A DNA stretch of 64,000 nucleotides. Source: Bizionia argentinensis JUB59 (lineage in GTDB: Bacteria > Bacteroidota > Bacteroidia > Flavobacteriales > Flavobacteriaceae). Below, piece by piece: positions 25,606 through 34,897 of the stretch. The DNA is taken from assembly GCF_000224335.1 (NCBI RefSeq), contig NZ_AFXZ01000067.1:62001-126000 (forward strand), written 5' to 3'. The notes beneath the pieces were generated by a model. That model worked only from the letters and a program-made list of their open reading frames with translations, was not told where the DNA came from and ran no database searches. Numbering within the stretch: the stretch's first letter is position 1; the number at the start of each line of letters is the position of its first letter. The translations under genes and the position numbers were made by a program.

Positions 25606-26574
25606 CTATTGGTTTTTTAATTTCGAGGTAATATGAAACAAGGCATCACCTTGATAAACAATTGGCGATTCATTCACATTAATAATATATCCCGAACTAT
25701 TGGCGCGTACAAAGTGGTTGAACTTTCCGTAAGGATCGGTGATATTGCCAATAATATCATCATTTTCAACTTTGGTGCTTATGGCAACCGAAGCTTTGAA
25801 CATACCGGAAAAATTAGCGCGTTGCCATTTACTAGCTGTAATAAAAACAGATTCTTTTTTAGGTTTACTCACCTTAAATTTAGAGTTTAACATACCCAAT
25901 CCATGCAACACACGTTTGGCTCCATTAACACCAGTATTAGTAACATTATCATCAATATGATTGGACTTTCCACCTTCATACAGCAACATAGGAATATGCG
26001 CCTTATAAGCTGTGCTTCTAAAGGATTTCTTTAGGTTTGAGGCATACAGTACAAATGGTGCACCAAAAGTTTTTGCTAAAGCATCTAGCTTGGAACTGTT
26101 TTTAGCAATACGTACTTGCGGTGCATTAAATCGACCGGAGCCACCGGTGTGAAAATCTATGACAAAATCTACTTCAGTAAGTACATCATTCACCAATTTA
26201 TAAGCAACGCGACTGGCAAGCGATCCGTTTTTTAGGCCTGGAAAGACCCGGTTTAAATCGCGACCATCCGGAAACTCGCGACTTAAGTTTATAAAACCAA
26301 AAATATTAATAACAGGAATGCAGATTACAGTTCCGCTTTTAGGCTTATTGATACCTTTGGCAATGAGTTGTCGGACTATTTCAACACCATTCACTTCATC
26401 GCCATGGATACCCGCTGTAAATAATACAGTTGGTCCAGGTTTTTTAGAGCGTTCTATAATAATAGGAACGTCAATAGATGAGGCCGTGTGTAATTTGGCA
26501 ACATCAAAATCAAGCTCATAGCTTTTGCCTGGCTCAATATTTTCTCCTAGAATAGTGATGATTTTTTGCGACAT
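25606..26574 (-). CDS. Succinylglutamate desuccinylase/aspartoacylase family zinc hydrolase
   Basis: A 322-residue M14-like metal-dependent amidohydrolase. Zinc ligands are visible: His57 and Glu60 in AGIHGDEVNG and His142 in VIDFHTGG. The NLSREFPDGRDLNRVFPG block and LLYEGG (catalytic Glu) complete the family pattern. The C-terminal beta domain ends in YQGDALFHITSK. Members remove acyl groups from amino acids (AstE, aspartoacylase), but this branch is often next to RimK and its substrate is unknown. It lies 2 nt after rimK and 16 nt before MTHFS. Confidence 0.88.
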   Translation of the reverse strand: MSQKIITILGENIEPGKSYELDFDVAKLHTASSIDVPIIIERSKKPGPTVLFTAGIHGDEVNGVEIVRQLIAKGINKPKSGTVICIPVINIFGFINLSREFPDGRDLNRVFPGLKNGSLASRVAYKLVNDVLTEVDFVIDFHTGGSGRFNAPQVRIAKNSSKLDALAKTFGAPFVLYASNLKKSFRSTAYKAHIPMLLYEGGKSNHIDDNVTNTGVNGAKRVLHGLGMLNSKFKVSKPKKESVFITASKWQRANFSGMFKASVAISTKVENDDIIGNITDPYGKFNHFVRANSSGYIINVNESPIVYQGDALFHITSKLKNQ

Positions 26575-26576
26575 AT

Positions 26577-27452
26577 TTATTTTCTATTTCGCTCAATAAA
26601 AGAAATAATAGATTTCGCAATATTTTTTCCTGTAGCGTCTTCAATACCTTCAAGACCTGGCGTAGAATTTACTTCTAATAATAAAGGACCCCTAGATGAT
26701 TGCAGCATGTCTACACCGCAAACAGGTAATTTTAAAGCCCGTGCAGATTCCATAGCTAAACGAAGTTCATCCTCGCTTAATTTGATAATGTTTGCCGTTC
26801 CTCCTCTATGTAAATTAGAACGAAATTCGCCTTCTTTACCTTGGCGTTTCATGGCACCAACCACTTGTCCGTCCACTACTAAAGCCCTTAAATCGGCCCC
26901 TTTAGCTTCTTTAATAAACTCTTGAACAATTACGCGCGCCTCTAAACCATTAAAAGCTTCTAAAACTGATTCGGCAGCGTTTTTAGTTTCTGCTAAAACT
27001 ACACCCAAACCTTGTGTGCCTTCTAGTAATTTAATAATTACCGGTGCACCTCCAACATGGGCAAGAACTTCTTTTGCGTCACGTGAATAATTGGTGAAAA
27101 CTGTTTTGGGCATACCAACTCCAGCTTTACTTAAAAGTTGTAAGCTTTTTAGTTTGTCGCGAGATCGTAAAATAGAGCCAGAAGAAACGATTGAGAATGC
27201 ACCCATCATTTCAAACTGTCTTACAACCGCACAGCCGTAAAAAGTAATAGATGCGCCAATTCTTGGAATAACAGCATCTACATAATCCAAATAACGGTCT
27301 TTATAATAAATGGTAGGTTTTTCTTTTTCTATGATGATGTCGCATTTTAACGGATCGATAACTTCAACTTTATGATTGCGTTTTTCTGCTTCTTCAACTA
27401 AACGTTTGGTTGAATATAAATGGGGGTTTCTGGATAGAATTACTATGTTCAT
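26577..27452 (-). CDS. rimK: RimK-type alpha-L-glutamate ligase (ATP-grasp)
   Basis: A 291-residue ATP-grasp ligase. The N-terminal [38 protein letters not shown] in the ATP-binding loop, LHRGGTANI and [14 protein letters not shown] are typical RimK motifs. E. coli RimK adds glutamates to the C-terminus of ribosomal protein S6 and makes poly-alpha-glutamate in vitro. It sits between the RimB-like protease (2 nt upstream) and the M14 hydrolase (2 nt downstream), so the three are translationally linked. Whether S6 is the substrate here is unproven. Confidence 0.93.
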   Translation of the reverse strand: MNIVILSRNPHLYSTKRLVEEAEKRNHKVEVIDPLKCDIIIEKEKPTIYYKDRYLDYVDAVIPRIGASITFYGCAVVRQFEMMGAFSIVSSGSILRSRDKLKSLQLLSKAGVGMPKTVFTNYSRDAKEVLAHVGGAPVIIKLLEGTQGLGVVLAETKNAAESVLEAFNGLEARVIVQEFIKEAKGADLRALVVDGQVVGAMKRQGKEGEFRSNLHRGGTANIIKLSEDELRLAMESARALKLPVCGVDMLQSSRGPLLLEVNSTPGLEGIEDATGKNIAKSIISFIERNRK

Positions 27453-27454
27453 AA

Positions 27455-27874
27455 TTATTTTTTATTAAATGATAGGTTTTGCACGTCCACATCGACTAGA
27501 AATTTTTTAGCTAAAAATTGTCTGCCAATCAATACGGGAAATCGCATATCATCACGTGTGCTTAAAGTTAGATTAATCTTATATGTTTTGCCAAAGAATA
27601 TGACTTCAGACTTTATTTTAAATCGGTTTTCCTTAAAGCCATTACTGCTTTTAACATTCGTTCGAGAGTATTCCGAAAATACAACCTCCTTGCCACTAAA
27701 ATTAGGGTGTCCTTTGCTGTAAAACTTGCAGCGTAAAGTACTGTTTTCTTCCGTTATTTCTGAACAATGAATCGCAGAAGTATATGCACCCGAGTCTATC
27801 TTAGCGTCAATTTCAAATAAATTAAGTTTAGGGAAGTCTATTTTATCAACCCTACCTATGAGTTGTTTTTTCAT
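27455..27874 (-). CDS. RimB-like retropepsin-type aspartic protease
   Basis: A 139-residue single-domain protein of the PF05618/'ATP-dependent zinc protease' group, now regarded as retropepsin-like. The catalytic Asp-Ser-Gly is at 27-29 in [12 protein letters not shown]. The closing strand motif [10 protein letters not shown] resembles the hydrophobic-hydrophobic-Gly feature of retropepsins. There is no signal peptide, so it is cytoplasmic, which fits RimB but not the periplasmic relatives. In Pseudomonas, RimB is encoded beside RimK and modulates its glutamylation. It is the first gene of this four-gene operon. Confidence 0.8.
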   Translation of the reverse strand: MKKQLIGRVDKIDFPKLNLFEIDAKIDSGAYTSAIHCSEITEENSTLRCKFYSKGHPNFSGKEVVFSEYSRTNVKSSNGFKENRFKIKSEVIFFGKTYKINLTLSTRDDMRFPVLIGRQFLAKKFLVDVDVQNLSFNKK

Positions 27875-27995
27875 GTTCTAGTTTTTAAAAAAGTGGCGCA
27901 AGTTAGTTAATCAGTTATTTTTTTGAAACAATTTAACTATAAAAATTAACAGGTTTTTGTTCAACTAAATATATACTTAAAATTTTAGAAATAAG

Positions 27996-28003
27996 TATCT
28001 TTG
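27996..28003 (+). promoter_or_regulatory. -7 box for uvrC, very close to the start codon
   Basis: TATCTTTG is a perfect TAnnTTTG box, but it ends only 5 nt before the uvrC ATG at 28009. Transcription would start at or next to the ATG, suggesting a leaderless mRNA if this box is used. Confidence 0.5.
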
Positions 28004-28008
28004 ATGAT

Positions 28009-29802
28009 ATGCCAGAAACTGCTTTAGAAATACAATTAAAAACCTTGCCAAATGAGCCTGGTGTTTATCAATATTATGATAGCGAAGGTAAGATTTTATA
28101 TGTAGGTAAAGCAAAAAATTTAAAAAAACGAGTTAGCTCCTATTTCACAAAAACTCATGATAGTGGCAAGACACGCGTACTTGTTAAAAAAATAGTGAGT
28201 ATAAAACACATTGTTGTAAACACGGAAACCGATGCTTTATTACTTGAAAACAATCTAATTAAAAAGTATAGGCCACGTTATAATGTGTTATTAAAGGATG
28301 ATAAAACCTACCCTTGGATTTGTATTAAAAAAGAACGATTTCCTCGCGTATTTTCTACTAGGCGCGTTATAAAAGATGGCTCGGAGTATTTTGGACCCTA
28401 CACAAGCATGAAAACGGTATCCACGTTACTGGATCTAATTCGTGGACTTTTTCTATTACGAACTTGTAATTACGACTTATCAGAAGAGAAAATAGACACC
28501 GGTAAATATAAAGTTTGTTTAGAGTATCATTTAGGTAATTGCAAGGGGCCTTGTGAAGGTCTCGAGAGTGAAGTGGCATATCAGGAGAATATTATGGCAA
28601 TTAAAGAAATTCTTAAAGGTAATTTTAAAACGTCCTTGATTCAATTTAAAGCTCAAATGAAAGCGCTCGCTGCAAATATGCAGTTTGAAGAAGCTCAAAA
28701 AATTAAAGAAAAAATTGATGTGCTTGAAAATTACCAAGCAAAATCCACCATTGTTAATCCGAAAATTAGCAATGTAGATGTGTTTACAATTATGAGCGAT
28801 GAGGAATATGGTTATATTAATTTTCTGCAAATTTCTTATGGCTCTATTATCCGTTCGCACACATTAGAAATTAAAAAGAAATTGGATGAACCCGATAAAG
28901 AATTGTTGGAATTAGCCATTACAGAAATTCGCCAACGTTTTAATTCTAATTCTAAAGAACTCTATGTTCCGTTTGAAGTCGATTTGGGAGAAGATTTAAA
29001 AATCACCATTCCGCAATTGGGGGATAAAAAGCATATATTAGATCTGTCTTTGCGCAATGCGAAATATTATAGAATGGAACGCTTTAAGCAAGCGAAAATT
29101 ACAGATCCAGACCGACATGTAAATAGGATCATGGCACAAATGAAAACTGATTTACGTCTGCCAAAAGAGCCGCGGCACATTGAGTGTTTTGATAACTCTA
29201 ATATTCAAGGAACGCATCCAGTGGCAGCTTGTGTGGTCTTTAAAAATGGAAAACCTAGTAAGAAAGATTATAGACATTTCAATATAAAATCAGTAGTAGG
29301 TCCCGATGATTTTGCTTCTATGGAAGAGGTGGTTTACAGACGTTACAAGCGTTTATTGGATGAAGATCAGCCTTTGCCGCAGCTTGTAATTATTGATGGA
29401 GGAAAAGGGCAATTATCATCATCACTAAAAAGTTTGGACGCTTTAAATTTGCGAGGAAAAATTGCAATCATCGGAATTGCAAAACGTTTAGAGGAATTAT
29501 TCTATCCAGACGATCCAATTCCCTTATATTTAGATAAAAAAAGTGAAACACTTAAAATAATTCAACAATTACGAAATGAAGCCCATCGTTTTGGATTGGA
29601 ACACCACCGAAATAAACGTAGTAAAACGGCGTTAAATACGGAGTTGGAAACTATTCCAGGCATAGGCGAAAAAACAATTGTAGATTTACTAAAGCATTTT
29701 AAAAGTACAAAACGTATTTCCGAAGCAACCAAACAAGAATTAGAAGCTGTAGTTGGGGTTTCTCGAGCAAGTAAAGTTTTTAATTATTATCACAAGTTAT
29801 GA
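28009..29802 (+). CDS. uvrC: Excinuclease ABC subunit C
   Basis: UvrC makes the two incisions in nucleotide excision repair. The 597-residue protein has, in order, the GIY-YIG nuclease (GVYQYYDSEGKILYVGKAKN, about residues 18-37), the cysteine-containing spacer, a UVR helix pair (about 200-235), the RNase H-like C-terminal nuclease starting at ECFDNSNIQGTHPVA, and a helix-hairpin-helix (IPGIGEKTIVDLLKHF). The start matches the family N-terminus. It overlaps the patatin gene by 4 nt (ATGA), giving translational coupling. Confidence 0.97.
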   Translation: MPETALEIQLKTLPNEPGVYQYYDSEGKILYVGKAKNLKKRVSSYFTKTHDSGKTRVLVKKIVSIKHIVVNTETDALLLENNLIKKYRPRYNVLLKDDKTYPWICIKKERFPRVFSTRRVIKDGSEYFGPYTSMKTVSTLLDLIRGLFLLRTCNYDLSEEKIDTGKYKVCLEYHLGNCKGPCEGLESEVAYQENIMAIKEILKGNFKTSLIQFKAQMKALAANMQFEEAQKIKEKIDVLENYQAKSTIVNPKISNVDVFTIMSDEEYGYINFLQISYGSIIRSHTLEIKKKLDEPDKELLELAITEIRQRFNSNSKELYVPFEVDLGEDLKITIPQLGDKKHILDLSLRNAKYYRMERFKQAKITDPDRHVNRIMAQMKTDLRLPKEPRHIECFDNSNIQGTHPVAACVVFKNGKPSKKDYRHFNIKSVVGPDDFASMEEVVYRRYKRLLDEDQPLPQLVIIDGGKGQLSSSLKSLDALNLRGKIAIIGIAKRLEELFYPDDPIPLYLDKKSETLKIIQQLRNEAHRFGLEHHRNKRSKTALNTELETIPGIGEKTIVDLLKHFKSTKRISEATKQELEAVVGVSRASKVFNYYHKL

Positions 29803-32030
29803 AGTACCGTATATTAGTTTTTTGTTTTTTTGTCTTCATGACTGGGTTTTCACAAACCCAAGATTCTGAAATGGATGTGAAAGTCGGTTTGGTTTTAAGT
29901 GGTGGTGGCGCTAAAGGTTTGGCACATATTGGTGTGCTCAAAGTTATTGACAGTTTGGGTATTCGTATAGATTATGTGGCAGGAACTAGTATGGGCGCCA
30001 TTATTGGTTCGTTATATGCGGCAGGATATTCAGGAAAACAGATTGATACTATTTTTCGAGATGTTGATTTTGATAAAATCGTAAATGACAATTTACCACG
30101 TGCAGCCAAAACATTTTACGAGCGTGATAATGCGGAAAGATATGCCGTTATTTTACCTTTCGATAAATTTAAACTTAAATTACCTTCAGCTTTATCTAGA
30201 GGTCAAAACACGTTAAGCTTGCTGTCCAAACTAACTTTGCACGTAAGTGATGTGGACGATTTCAGTAAACTACCTATCCCATTTTTTTGTGTTGCCACTG
30301 ATGTAGAAACGGGTAAAGCTGTGATTTTAGATAAAGGTAGTTTGGCACAATCTACATTGGCTAGCGGTGCATTTCCATCGCTATTTCAGCCAGTTGTTAT
30401 TGATGATCAAATTTTAATTGATGGTGGTGTGGTAAATAATTATCCGATAGACGAGCTGAAGGCAAAAGGCATGGATATTATTATTGGGGTGGATGTTCAA
30501 GATGGCTTAGCAACGCGAGAAGCTTTGAAGTCTGCGCCGGATATTATTCTTCAAATTAATAATTATCGAACTATTAATGATATGATATGGAAGTCTAAAA
30601 AAACGGATGTTTACATAAAACCTGATATTACTGACTATACAGTGGTCTCTTTTGGTGAAGGTGCTAAAATTATTTCAAATGGTGTTTTGGCGGCACAAAA
30701 AGAATCCGAAATTTTAGAGCGTATTGTAAGACAGCAAATTGTTAAACCCAAAGTGTTTACGCCAATAAATGTAAGTGATAGTATTCGTATAAACAATATA
30801 AATATAAAGGGAATTGAAAAGTATTCGCGCGCTTTTGTTCTAGGTAAATTGAAGATTAAACCAGATAAAAAAATTGAATATAACACGTTTATTGAAGGTG
30901 TTAATAATTTGGCAGCTACTAATAACTTTGATTCTGTTATGCATCAATTGGTAGCTACAGGAAATGAAGAGGAGTACGATTTAGATGTTAACGTCATAGA
31001 AACGCAAACACGAACCTTTTTCAAGGTAGGTTTGCATTATGACGATTTATATAAAACAGGTGTTTTGCTTAATTTAACGCGAAAACGTTTGTTGCTAAAC
31101 GATGATGTGGCTTCTTTAGATTTTGTTTTAGGTGATAATATTCGATATAATTTTGATTACTATATAGATAAAGGTTTTTATTGGAGTGTGGGTTTAACCT
31201 CACGCTATAATCAATTTAAAAAAAATGTTCTAGCATCTTCCTTATTATCTGATGATGATTTAATGACAATCAATGTAAATAAATTGGATATCGAGGTTTC
31301 AGATTTTACCAATCAGTTTTACGTGCAAACTTTATTAGGTAATGATTTCTCATTAGCCTTGGGTGCCGAGCATAAGCGGTTTAAAGCTATTTCTGAAACT
31401 ATTTTAACGAGTTCTAGTACTGAAGAAACTACCTTTGATAATAGTGACTATTTAAGTGTTTATGGTAAACTAAAATTAGATACTTACGATAATAAGTATT
31501 TCCCAAATGAAGGATTTTTCTTTGATGGAGATTTTCATTTATATTTATATTCATCGGACTATAATGATAATTTTTCAGAATTTTCAATTGGGAAAGCTAC
31601 AATGGGTTATGCTAAAAGTCTTGGTAAATTTTCTACTAATATTACGATGCAAGGTGGATTTAAAATAGGAGAAGATCCTTCACCTTATTTAGAATTTGTA
31701 TTGGGTGGATATGGCCATAATCTAATTAATAATTTTACTTCTTTTTATGGTTATGATTATTTGTCAATTCCAGGAAATAGCTTCGTTAAAACAACGGTAA
31801 CTCTAGATTATGAATTGTTTAAAAAACAACATATTATAGCATCTGGTAATTTCGCTAATGTGGCTGATAACATTTTTGATTCTGGAGAATGGTTTACCTC
31901 ACCAAATTATACGGGCTATGCACTTGGTTATTCCATAGAAACATTTATTGGTCCTATTGAAGCCAAATACAGCTGGTCTCCCGAAGTTAAAAAAAGCATT
32001 TGGTATTTTAATCTAGGCTTCTGGTTTTAG
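29799..32030 (+). CDS. Patatin-like phospholipase with POTRA and outer-membrane barrel
   Basis: A 743-residue secreted protein with signal peptide MKYRILVFCFFVFMTGFSQ. The patatin domain (about residues 28-220) has GGGAKGLAH, the catalytic serine in GTSMG (Ser64) and the catalytic Asp208 in DGGV. A POTRA-like segment follows (about 325-405), then a beta-barrel of the surface-antigen/BamA class ending in the aromatic strand WYFNLGFWF. The architecture resembles type Vd autotransporters such as PlpD, placing a lipase in or across the outer membrane. It overlaps the uvrC stop by 4 nt, an unexplained pairing. Confidence 0.9.
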   Translation: MKYRILVFCFFVFMTGFSQTQDSEMDVKVGLVLSGGGAKGLAHIGVLKVIDSLGIRIDYVAGTSMGAIIGSLYAAGYSGKQIDTIFRDVDFDKIVNDNLPRAAKTFYERDNAERYAVILPFDKFKLKLPSALSRGQNTLSLLSKLTLHVSDVDDFSKLPIPFFCVATDVETGKAVILDKGSLAQSTLASGAFPSLFQPVVIDDQILIDGGVVNNYPIDELKAKGMDIIIGVDVQDGLATREALKSAPDIILQINNYRTINDMIWKSKKTDVYIKPDITDYTVVSFGEGAKIISNGVLAAQKESEILERIVRQQIVKPKVFTPINVSDSIRINNINIKGIEKYSRAFVLGKLKIKPDKKIEYNTFIEGVNNLAATNNFDSVMHQLVATGNEEEYDLDVNVIETQTRTFFKVGLHYDDLYKTGVLLNLTRKRLLLNDDVASLDFVLGDNIRYNFDYYIDKGFYWSVGLTSRYNQFKKNVLASSLLSDDDLMTINVNKLDIEVSDFTNQFYVQTLLGNDFSLALGAEHKRFKAISETILTSSSTEETTFDNSDYLSVYGKLKLDTYDNKYFPNEGFFFDGDFHLYLYSSDYNDNFSEFSIGKATMGYAKSLGKFSTNITMQGGFKIGEDPSPYLEFVLGGYGHNLINNFTSFYGYDYLSIPGNSFVKTTVTLDYELFKKQHIIASGNFANVADNIFDSGEWFTSPNYTGYALGYSIETFIGPIEAKYSWSPEVKKSIWYFNLGFWF

Positions 32031-32300
32031 AACTAATAAAATATCTATAGGAAATTCATGTTTTTTTCTCCATATTTGTCAACTATGACACATTTCTGGA
32101 TCGATTTATTAACCCATCTTCAGTTTCTTATCAAAAGAAAACCAGAGTAGTACGCTTACATGTTATAATTTCTAGTCCCATGATTATCGGGGAATTCATA
32201 TTAATTTCAGTATATTTATCTAGTTTATAACGTGGTGTTCATTGCAAATACAGCTAAAGGTATTGGCAGACTAAAACATCCAATTTAAAAATAAAGAATC

Positions 32301-33461
32301 ATGCCTTTTTATCATAAATTAGGGAAAATTCCGCCTAAACGTCACACACAATTTAGAAAATCAGATGGCAGTTTATATTATGAGCAGCTTTTTGGTACTG
32401 TTGGTTTTGATGGAATGTCTACAAACTCTTATCACGAACAACGGCCAACTCAAGTAAAGGAAATAAGAAACCAATACAGCGTTGCGCCAAAAATTGCTAA
32501 AGAAAATAGCATTCAATCGTATAGATTTCGTGGATTTCAAGTAAAACCAGAAAATGATTATTTAGAAAGTCGGAAAACCGTTTTAATAAATAGTGATTGC
32601 GCTATAATTTTAGCTGCTCCTAAACAATCAACAAGTGATTATTTTTATAAAAACACCGATGCAGATGAGTTGATTTTTATTCATAAAGGAACTGGAAAAC
32701 TCCGCACCATGCTTGGTAATTTGGATTTTAAATACGGCGATTATTTAGTCGTTCCTCGTGGTATTATTTATAAAATAGATTTCGACACAGAGGATAATCG
32801 TTTGTTTATCGTGGAATCCAAGCATCCAATTTACACACCAAAACGTTATAGAAACTGGTTTGGACAACTATTGGAGCATTCGCCATTTTGTGAGCGCGAC
32901 TTAAGGCAACCACAAGAATTAGAAACCCATAACGAAACAGGAAATTTTTTAATAAAGGTTAAAAAGCAAGACGATATTTTTGAAATGGTTTATGCTTCAC
33001 ATCCTTTTGATGTGGTTGGTTACGACGGTTTTAATTACCCGTATGCTTTTTCAATTCACGATTTTGAGCCTATTACAGGGCGTATTCATCAGCCACCTCC
33101 AGTTCATCAAACGTTTGAAACGGCAGCTTTTGTAGTTTGTAGCTTCGTGCCACGTTTATACGATTATCATCCAGATTCTATTCCAGCGCCTTATAATCAC
33201 AGTAATATAGATAGTGATGAGGTGTTGTATTACGTGGATGGCGATTTTATGAGTAGAAACGATATTGATGCTGGACATATTTCCTTGCATCCCGCTGGAA
33301 TTCCACACGGGCCACACCCAGGAGCTACCGAAAGGAGTATTGGAAAGACAAAAACAGAAGAATTAGCAGTCATGGTAGATACATTTAAACCATTAAAAGT
33401 AACCGAAGAAGCTATGAAAATAGCCGACGAAGATTATTATAAATCATGGTTGGAACACTAA
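32301..33461 (+). CDS. hmgA: Homogentisate 1,2-dioxygenase
   Basis: HmgA opens the homogentisate ring in tyrosine catabolism, using non-heme iron. The iron-site region HPAGIPHGPHPGATERS is conserved. The N-terminal MPFYHKLGKIPPKRHTQFRK and the cupin-like SIHDFEPITGRIHQPPPVHQ (with likely second-shell His) fit the family. At 386 residues it is the shorter bacterial form, versus about 445 in human and Pseudomonas. hppD follows after a 132-bp gap that holds an intergenic repeat element, so the two may be transcribed together. The maleylacetoacetate isomerase and fumarylacetoacetase genes are not in the window. Confidence 0.95.
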   Translation: MPFYHKLGKIPPKRHTQFRKSDGSLYYEQLFGTVGFDGMSTNSYHEQRPTQVKEIRNQYSVAPKIAKENSIQSYRFRGFQVKPENDYLESRKTVLINSDCAIILAAPKQSTSDYFYKNTDADELIFIHKGTGKLRTMLGNLDFKYGDYLVVPRGIIYKIDFDTEDNRLFIVESKHPIYTPKRYRNWFGQLLEHSPFCERDLRQPQELETHNETGNFLIKVKKQDDIFEMVYASHPFDVVGYDGFNYPYAFSIHDFEPITGRIHQPPPVHQTFETAAFVVCSFVPRLYDYHPDSIPAPYNHSNIDSDEVLYYVDGDFMSRNDIDAGHISLHPAGIPHGPHPGATERSIGKTKTEELAVMVDTFKPLKVTEEAMKIADEDYYKSWLEH

Positions 33462-33470
33462 TAATAAGAA

Positions 33471-33535
33471 GCTACCTGCCTTCCGCTGTATCTTTTTTCG
33501 TACCTCAAAAATAGATGCCGTTTCAGTCAGGGCTA
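33471..33535 (-). repeat. Dispersed structured intergenic element, copy A
   Basis: Read on the minus strand, the block starts TAGCCCTGACTGAAACGGCA, runs into a T-rich arm, a short loop, an A-rich arm (AAAAAAGATACAGCGG), and ends near GTAGC. Copy B at 59841-59912 on the plus strand has the same order: TAGCCC, GA, a T-rich arm, an A-rich arm, AGCGG and TAGCT. The T-rich and A-rich arms can pair. It lies between hmgA and hppD. It looks like a flavobacterial dispersed element or small structured RNA. Confidence 0.6.
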
Positions 33536-33593
33536 AAATAAAATACAGTCGTTATTAATTTAACCACTTAATGAATCAACAATTAAAAACATT

Positions 33594-34757
33594 ATGAGTA
33601 AAAAAGAGATTAAATCAGTAGAATACGGATTAGAGAAAATATTTGAAGGCGCACAGGACTTTTTGCCTTTATTAGGTACAGACTATGTTGAGTTTTACGT
33701 AGGAAACGCCAAGCAAGCAGCCCATTATTATAAAACAGCTTTTGGATTTCAATCCTATGCTTATCGAGGATTAGAAACCGGTTCGAGAGATCAAGTAAGC
33801 TATGTATTAAAGCAAGATAAAATTCGTTTAGTTTTAACAACGCCTTTAAACAGTAAGTCCCCAATTAACGATCATATTGTAAAGCATGGTGATGGTGTAA
33901 AAGTAATTGCTCTTTGGGTGGATGACGCCAGAAGTGCTTACGAAGAAACAACTAAACGAGGCGCCAAATCATATATGGAGCCAACTGTTGATAAAGACGA
34001 GCATGGCGAAATTGTACGTGCTGGAATTTATACTTACGGTGAAACTGTACACATGTTTGTAGAGCGTAAAAACTACAAAGGGACGTTTATGCCAGGTTTT
34101 GTGGCGTGGAAATCGGATTATAATCCAGAGCCAACAGGTTTAAAATTTATCGATCACATGGTTGGAAACGTGGGTTGGAACGAAATGAACACTTGGGTAA
34201 AATGGTATGAAGATGTTATGGGCTTCGTTAACTTCTTGTCTTTTGACGATAAGCAAATCCACACCGAGTATTCCGCTTTAATGAGTAAGGTGATGAGTAA
34301 CGGAAATGGCCGTATTAAATTCCCAATTAACGAACCTGCAGAAGGCGCAAAAAAATCGCAAATTGAAGAGTATTTAGATTTTTATGAAAGTCCAGGCGTG
34401 CAACATATTGCCGTAGCAACCGATGATATTATTTCAACCGTATCAGATATGCGTGCTCGTGGAATTGAATTCTTATCTACACCTCCAGAAGAGTATTATA
34501 GGGCAGTTCCTGGCAGATTAGAAGAATTTAGTCACGAATTACAGGAAGATATTGAAAAGTTAATGGCTTTAGGAATCATGATTGACGCCGATGAAGAAGG
34601 TTATTTATTACAAATTTTCACCAAACCAGTGGAAGACAGACCAACCTTGTTCTTTGAAATTATTCAACGTATGGGAGCTAAAGGTTTCGGAGCTGGAAAC
34701 TTTAAAGCACTTTTTCAGTCTATTGAGCGTGAACAAGCCCTAAGAGGAACTTTGTAA
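33594..34757 (+). CDS. hppD: 4-hydroxyphenylpyruvate dioxygenase
   Basis: HppD converts 4-hydroxyphenylpyruvate to homogentisate, the step before HmgA. The 387-residue protein has two vicinal-oxygen-chelate domains. The iron ligands can be read as His188 (FIDHMVGNVG), His271 (GVQHIAVATDD) and Glu355 (PTLFFEIIQRMG). The C-terminal GAGNFKALFQSIE is typical. It is followed by a terminator at 34783-34818. Confidence is high because all three ligands and both partner genes agree. Confidence 0.97.
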   Translation: MSKKEIKSVEYGLEKIFEGAQDFLPLLGTDYVEFYVGNAKQAAHYYKTAFGFQSYAYRGLETGSRDQVSYVLKQDKIRLVLTTPLNSKSPINDHIVKHGDGVKVIALWVDDARSAYEETTKRGAKSYMEPTVDKDEHGEIVRAGIYTYGETVHMFVERKNYKGTFMPGFVAWKSDYNPEPTGLKFIDHMVGNVGWNEMNTWVKWYEDVMGFVNFLSFDDKQIHTEYSALMSKVMSNGNGRIKFPINEPAEGAKKSQIEEYLDFYESPGVQHIAVATDDIISTVSDMRARGIEFLSTPPEEYYRAVPGRLEEFSHELQEDIEKLMALGIMIDADEEGYLLQIFTKPVEDRPTLFFEIIQRMGAKGFGAGNFKALFQSIEREQALRGTL

Positions 34758-34782
34758 TCGTAAAATATCTTATAAAAAGCAT

Positions 34783-34818
34783 AAAAACTCTATCTTAAAT
34801 AACCGATAGAGTTTTTTG
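34783..34818 (+). terminator. Intrinsic terminator after hppD
   Basis: AAAAACTCTATC (34783-34794) and GATAGAGTTTTT (34805-34816) form a perfect 12-bp stem with a 10-nt loop and a T tract. It separates hmgA-hppD from DUF3108-kynA. Confidence 0.9.
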
Positions 34819-34897
34819 TTTTCTATTTTTGGAATGGAAATTGTAATCTAATGCACAGGACAGCGTTAAGTTGTAATATAAAATTAGAATCAAGCTT

